A stretch of DNA of 10,237 bases from UBA1140 sp964573285 (GTDB lineage: Bacteria > Campylobacterota > Campylobacteria > Campylobacterales > Sulfurovaceae). The DNA is taken from contig CAZNJD010000021.1 of the NCBI GenBank assembly GCA_964573285.1, positions 1 through 10,237 of the forward strand. Direction: 5' to 3'. Shown here in pieces: positions 7,473 through 10,237 of the stretch. The notes under the pieces are model-generated. The model ran no database searches. It saw only the letters and a program-made list of their open reading frames with translations, and had not been told where the DNA came from. A program made the translations under genes and the position numbers. Within the stretch, counting starts at the first letter, position 1; every line of letters starts with the position of its first letter.

Positions 7473-7535
7473 TTAAGCAAATTTTGATATAGATATACCA
7501 GATAACAGAATATAGATAAGTAACCCTAAACCCAT
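7473..7535 (-). CDS. 20-aa hydrophobic peptide ORF with strong Shine-Dalgarno (candidate small membrane protein)
   Basis: ATG at 7535, TAA at 7473-7475. The peptide is MGLGLLIYILLSGISISKFA: about 17 largely hydrophobic residues, then Lys-Phe-Ala, long enough for one short membrane span. It is preceded by AAAGGAGG (7538-7545), the best anti-16S match in the window, although only 2 nt (TT) separate GGAGG from ATG, so pairing through AAGGA at 4 nt is more likely. A promoter-like TTGGCT-17 bp-TATAAA precedes it. The gene lies alone between xre and addB on the same strand, ending 27 bp before the addB ATG. Size and hydrophobicity recall type I toxin peptides (Ibs, AapA class) or small membrane-complex subunits; no homology is recognised. 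It could also be a leader peptide for addB or chance. Confidence 0.45.
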   Translation of the reverse strand: MGLGLLIYILLSGISISKFA

Positions 7536-7571
7536 AACCTCCTTTAGAATTTAAGATTTTTATATTCTGTT
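7504..7571. repeat. perfect 11-bp inverted repeat bracketing the start of the small ORF
   Basis: AACAGAATATA (7504-7514) and TATATTCTGTT (7561-7571) are exact reverse complements with 46 bp between them. The intervening DNA holds the Shine-Dalgarno and first seven codons of the 20-aa ORF. One arm overlaps the candidate -10 box. A plus-strand RNA could extend the stem by a G-U and an A-U pair. Confidence 0.6.
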
Positions 7572-7587
7572 GAGAGATTTTAGCCAA
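7559..7587 (-). promoter_or_regulatory. candidate sigma-70 promoter for the 20-aa ORF
   Basis: On the minus strand TTGGCT (7582-7587) and TATAAA (7559-7564) are separated by exactly 17 bp. The predicted start near 7551 would leave about 6 nt before the AAAGGAGG and about 16 nt before the ATG, a sensible leader. Confidence 0.45.
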
Positions 7588-7635
7588 TATAGAAAAATAT
7601 TTTTAAGTCTTTTCTCCCCTTTAAATTTTCTCTTG

Positions 7636-7881
7636 TTACTTTTTAAGAAAATCACATAAATCAATCTCTAAAATAAGAGCAATTTTAACCAACTGTTCAA
7701 TATTGAAATGAGCATTATTTACTCTTCGTTCAGCTCTAGCAATAAAAGCATTGCCTGTTAATCCAATATCAAGTGCTAATTGAAGTTGAGAATATTTTTT
7801 TGCTTTTCTAAATTTAATAACATTGGCAGAGATAGTGTTATATATCTCATCTGTTTTATAATTTAGCTCTTCTATAGTCAT
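7636..7881 (-). CDS. XRE-family helix-turn-helix transcriptional regulator
   Basis: An 81-aa single-domain protein of the Cro/C1 (HTH_3) type. Seen: a short N-terminal extension (1-17), helix 1 with VIKFRKAKKYSQLQLA, the HTH core of about residues 31-52 (QLQLALDIGL-TGNAFIARAERR, turn glycine plus the I-x-R-x-E pattern), then INxEQLVKIALILEIDLCDFL-like helices (FNIEQLVKIALILEIDLCDFL). It lacks any ligand or protease domain, so it is most likely a simple repressor or activator. It is divergent from the lipoprotein gene, and the 84-bp gap contains a large palindromic operator candidate that begins 6 bp before its ATG, suggesting autoregulation. No good Shine-Dalgarno is visible; a TATATA box at about 7892-7897 could give a near-leaderless transcript. 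Confidence 0.9.
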   Translation of the reverse strand: MTIEELNYKTDEIYNTISANVIKFRKAKKYSQLQLALDIGLTGNAFIARAERRVNNAHFNIEQLVKIALILEIDLCDFLKK

Positions 7882-7886
7882 ACAGA

Positions 7887-7932
7887 AATGATATATACAT
7901 CATTGAAATTTATCAATGACCTATGAGTCATT
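7887..7932. promoter_or_regulatory. 46-bp nested palindromic operator between xre and the lipoprotein gene
   Basis: Three overlapping dyads have centres 14 bp apart. AATGAT-N6-ATCATT is at 7887-7904 (one mismatched pair in the core), TCATTGA-N6-TCAATGA at 7900-7919, and AATGAC-N6-GTCATT at 7915-7932. The outer two share one half-site (AATGAY), and the whole block is symmetric about 7909.5. The left dyad covers the likely xre -10; the right dyad ends 5 bp before the lipoprotein -35. This layout suits cooperative binding of the XRE protein. Confidence 0.65.
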
Positions 7933-7936
7933 CTTA

Positions 7937-7965
7937 TTGTATCTTAAAGTAAAACATGATAATAT
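7937..7965 (+). promoter_or_regulatory. lipoprotein gene promoter
   Basis: TTGTAT (7937-7942) and TAATAT (7960-7965) are 17 bp apart, and TGA immediately precedes the -10, giving an extended -10 element (TGnTAATAT). A start near 7972 would leave a leader of about 30 nt containing AAAGGG at 7990-7995, the Shine-Dalgarno for the ATG at 8002. Confidence 0.55.
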
Positions 7966-8001
7966 ATGAAAATTTATTGTTTAAATAACAAAGGGTCTAT
8001 T

Positions 8002-9834
8002 ATGTTAAAAAAGGTTTTAATTTCATTAGGTGTTGTACTACTATTAACTTTTGCAAGTTGTGGAGGGGGAAGTAGCAAAGAGGCAAAAGAGCTTTTGCAG
8101 AAGATATTGACAGTTATTGGTATTCCTCAAGAGGTGATTACTAATATTTGTCAGACAAGTAATAGTAGTGATGTGTGTGAGGGGATGAAGCTTAATAGTA
8201 AAACATCTAATGGTAAAAATAAAACTTGGCAAAAAATAGAAGAGACAGGAGTAGGTCAATATCTATTGGAGACTAATAATCCTTGTGAACCTATTTTATT
8301 GGAGCTTCAAGATGATGATGTGATTGATGATAATGGTGAGTTTATGCTCAAATTTAGTGGGGTAGAGCTTGGTCAAACAACCAAAGAACTCTCTATCTTA
8401 GAGGCAATGATTGATGCTTCATATATATCATCTAGCAGTGTTAGTTCGATTAAAAGTTTAAATAGCACAGAGGCTCAGAATAGTTTTTATACGACTCTCT
8501 ATGTAGATTTGAAAACAAATATCAACAAACTTAGAGCAGGTGGTTTGACTAAAACACAAGCTATTAGAGGAACATTAAAGGAGATGGCAGATGAGTTAAG
8601 TGATTATGGAGTTGGTCAAACTTTGCCTGATACTCTAAATAGTTGTGGTAATGATACAGTCTGTATTGATAATGAGATAAATAGATTATCTGCTAATCTG
8701 ATTATTGATAATAGTGAAGCAGAAGTTATTGTTAATTCTCAAAAAGGTAATAGTAGTTCATTAATTGTTGGAGAGGTTTCTTGTGAGGAAGAGAAAATTT
8801 TATTTAAAGGGGATAACTATAGTATACAAGTTAATGAAGATTCATTGACATATGAAAATGGAAAATATTATCTTGTGTGGTCAAATGGTATATATTCAAA
8901 TAATTCTCTTTATAATCAATATGATAATCAAATAAAACTTTCAACATCTGTAGATGCTGTAAACTGGGAAACTAAAGATATTTTTATAACACAATATGGC
9001 TCTTACAATCATAAAATAGCTATTGACACAAGTGGTAATATACATATAGTATATACAGAGACTGTTGAAACAGGAACATATGGATATAGTAATAGAAATT
9101 TAGTGTATATTACAAACAAGGATGGTTCTTTTAAATCAACAGTTTTAGAGAGTGGTTCAGGTTATTCTTTTTACTCTCCATCTAAATTATTTTTTACTCC
9201 CAATGGTGCTTTAAATTTATTTTATCAAAAAACTGGTTGGTATCGTTATAATGCTCCACTTTATGAACGAAATTTAATAAATAGTCAATGGAGTGATAAA
9301 AAAATTGTTTCAAACTTATCTTATGGAAAAGGTGACCCAGATGATGATGAAAATATGCTTTTATCTTATGATGTAGTAGATAATAAAAAAATATTATATA
9401 TATCAAGTGGATATTGGCATTTAGAGTATCATGGTGATATAGAGTATAGTGGACATATTTTTAAATATACACAAAACAATGATATTTATGATACAGAAGA
9501 GCTATCTTTTATTGGAAGCTATTTCAATTTTAAAGACAATAACATTGTATATGCAAATATAGATAGAAATGAATTATTTTTAAATTCAAATTCTATTTTT
9601 TCATTAAATAACAATGAAACTATTACTAAAGTGATGTTTAATGGGAAAATTATTGCTATAAATACACATAAAAAGAATAAAGATAATACTTATAGTAATT
9701 TTGCATATATTCTTTCAAAAAGTGGAAATATTATCAATAACTTTAAAGATGGGTATCTTGTTTTATCAAAATATAATACTATATTTGTTCAAAACAATAT
9801 TAATCCTAAAAAGTTAATAATTCTAACAAAGTAA
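8002..9834 (+). CDS. secreted lipoprotein with helical N-terminal region and beta-propeller-like C-terminal half
   Basis: A 610-aa protein beginning MLKKVLISLGVVLLLTFASC. Charged MLKK, a hydrophobic core and FASC at Cys20 form a type II (lipoprotein) signal, followed by a GGGSS tether. An upstream in-frame ATG at 7966 overlaps the promoter and would bury the signal, so 8002, with AAAGGG 6 nt before it, is chosen. Residues about 25-260 are mainly helical and hold six further cysteines (50, 59, 95, 215, 221, 261), plausibly disulfide-bonded outside the cytoplasm. Residues about 265-610 have no cysteine, are rich in Asn, Tyr and Ser, and repeat the strand pattern of propellers: IKLSTSVDAVNWE (Asp-box-like), KIAIDTSGNIHIVYTE, KLFFTPNGALNLFYQ, LSYDVVDNKKILYIS. 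No catalytic set was recognised, so the function is unknown; surface binding or adhesion is a guess. It is divergently paired with the XRE regulator. Confidence 0.88.
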   Translation: MLKKVLISLGVVLLLTFASCGGGSSKEAKELLQKILTVIGIPQEVITNICQTSNSSDVCEGMKLNSKTSNGKNKTWQKIEETGVGQYLLETNNPCEPILLELQDDDVIDDNGEFMLKFSGVELGQTTKELSILEAMIDASYISSSSVSSIKSLNSTEAQNSFYTTLYVDLKTNINKLRAGGLTKTQAIRGTLKEMADELSDYGVGQTLPDTLNSCGNDTVCIDNEINRLSANLIIDNSEAEVIVNSQKGNSSSLIVGEVSCEEEKILFKGDNYSIQVNEDSLTYENGKYYLVWSNGIYSNNSLYNQYDNQIKLSTSVDAVNWETKDIFITQYGSYNHKIAIDTSGNIHIVYTETVETGTYGYSNRNLVYITNKDGSFKSTVLESGSGYSFYSPSKLFFTPNGALNLFYQKTGWYRYNAPLYERNLINSQWSDKKIVSNLSYGKGDPDDDENMLLSYDVVDNKKILYISSGYWHLEYHGDIEYSGHIFKYTQNNDIYDTEELSFIGSYFNFKDNNIVYANIDRNELFLNSNSIFSLNNNETITKVMFNGKIIAINTHKKNKDNTYSNFAYILSKSGNIINNFKDGYLVLSKYNTIFVQNNINPKKLIILTK

Positions 9835-9986
9835 AAGTCCACCTCGTCCCATTCTCTCCTGAGATGGGATGCAGAGGCAATAACAACCAAAGTTAACAAC
9901 ACTCAAAGCTAAAGAGTTAGAGTATTAAGCAGATTTAAAACTATATCAACATAGCTACTATCTACTTTGAATTGAATTGTTTGCAC
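9828..9986 (-). pseudogene. decayed small antitoxin-like gene
   Basis: A GTG at 9986 with AAAAGGAG (9993-10000) at 6-nt spacing opens a frame beginning MQTIQFKVDSSYVDIVLNLL, 25 codons long, stopped by TAG at 9909-9911. The opening resembles small antitoxins of type II toxin-antitoxin pairs in this phylum, whose N-terminus is a short DNA-binding strand followed by a helix. The same frame has one more stop two codons on, then stays open and reads HLRREWDEVDFYFV, similar in style to the acidic, Trp-containing C-termini of such antitoxins. It ends at the lipoprotein stop codon. The middle appears deleted and no toxin gene follows. The family call is by resemblance only; the alternative is an intact 25-aa ORF or chance. 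Confidence 0.4.
9842..9877 (+). repeat. GC-rich stem-loop just after the lipoprotein gene
   Basis: TCCCA (9847-9851) pairs with TGGGA (9865-9869); after one bulged T, TCTC (9853-9856) pairs with GAGA (9861-9864) around a TCCT loop; CCTC (9842-9845) can pair with GAGG (9874-9877). It is distinctly richer in GC than its surroundings. There is no following T-tract, so it is a poor intrinsic terminator, but it may protect the lipoprotein mRNA 3' end. It overlaps the putative antitoxin remnant on the other strand. Confidence 0.45.
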
Positions 9987-10089
9987 TATTGACTCCTTTT
10001 GAGATATTGTAACATAAGTGTTATAAAGATATTCATTTCAAATCAAAAAACTAACCCCTGTTTTAATCTGTTAAAAAGTCCTTTTAAGC

Positions 10090-10095
10090 TAAAAT
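10090..10095 (+). promoter_or_regulatory. candidate -10 box for the gene starting at 10121
   Basis: TAAAAT in the context agcTAAAAT resembles the agcTATAAT and cgcTATAAT boxes before addB and luxS. A start near 10102 leaves a leader of about 19 nt without a clear Shine-Dalgarno. Confidence 0.3.
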
Positions 10096-10120
10096 TCCCT
10101 TAAAAAACGGTAACTAAATT

Positions 10121-10237
10121 ATGTTAGAGATATTTAAACAGCAAAAGAGCTTCCTAACCAGAGCAAAAGAGAAGAGTTCATTTAAGTATATTATAGATTT
10201 TGATAGTAATGGAGCTTTTATAGATGTGTGTGATAAC
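10121..10237 (+). CDS. 5' end of an unidentified gene (39 codons, cut by the window edge)
   Basis: ATG at 10121 opens a frame that stays open to the last base. It begins MLEIFKQQKSFLTRAKEKSS, an amphipathic basic helix, followed by FKYIIDFDSNGAFIDVCDN, which reads as a strand-turn-strand hairpin with an acidic D-x-D-x-N-G turn. The helix-then-hairpin opening recalls the N-terminus of some large CRISPR effector subunits (Cas8 group), but 39 residues cannot establish this and no CRISPR repeat is in the window. It has no signal peptide. The start lacks a good Shine-Dalgarno. It probably begins a new transcription unit. Confidence 0.6.
   Translation, partial: MLEIFKQQKSFLTRAKEKSSFKYIIDFDSNGAFIDVCDN

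Noticed and set aside
7521..7534. Telomere-like CCCTAAACCC sequence
   Set aside because: There is only one partial copy, inside the small ORF; it is part of the GGTT near-repeats and nothing suggests a chromosome end.
7966..8001. Upstream ATG extending the lipoprotein by 12 residues
   Set aside because: That ATG directly abuts the -10 box, has no Shine-Dalgarno, and adds a non-signal-like MKIYCLNNKG in front of a textbook lipoprotein signal with its own AAAGGG site.
9838..10120. CRISPR array or integron attachment site in the gap after the lipoprotein
   Set aside because: No repeated 25-40-bp unit is present, and GTTAAC/GTTAGAG strings do not assemble into paired attC core sites.

Overview
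The window is AT-rich (roughly 30% GC by eye) and compact. Its four-subunit pyruvate:acceptor oxidoreductase operon in the order gamma-delta-alpha-beta, its LuxS and its AddB-type nuclease lacking a Walker A motif together suggest a Campylobacterota (Epsilonproteobacteria) chromosome, probably of the Sulfurimonas/Sulfurovum/Arcobacter kind. The genus is an inference; no rRNA or other marker is present.

Positions 1-1418 (minus strand) hold a short operon: luxS, a 100-codon small-protein gene with a NifX-like look, and a truncated tRNA wobble-uridine methyltransferase of the MnmD type. The genes are 1 bp apart or overlap, so they are probably cotranscribed and translationally coupled. A good -10 element lies in front of luxS. 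A 10-bp perfect hairpin at 1515-1538 separates this operon from the por operon upstream.

Positions 1564-4806 (minus strand) hold porC-porD-porA-porB with gaps of 3 to 12 bp, a complete oxidoreductase that interconverts pyruvate and acetyl-CoA + CO2. A 314-bp AT-rich region, with a candidate -10 and a possible 18-codon leader ORF, precedes it. Upstream of that lies addB, the nuclease subunit of a RecBCD-like recombination enzyme, with no addA in the window. Its -10 box ends 6 bp before the preferred ATG, so its mRNA may be leaderless.

The accessory part is 7464-10237. It holds a previously unlisted 20-codon hydrophobic peptide ORF with a near-perfect Shine-Dalgarno and its own -35/-10, and an 81-aa XRE-family regulator. 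The regulator is divergently oriented from a 610-aa lipoprotein whose C-terminal half looks like a beta-propeller. The divergent intergenic region contains a 46-bp nested palindrome made of three overlapping dyads spaced 14 bp apart, the best candidate for a regulator-operator system in the window. Downstream of the lipoprotein is a decayed minus-strand reading frame that looks like a small antitoxin gene. The window ends with the first 39 codons of an unidentified plus-strand gene.
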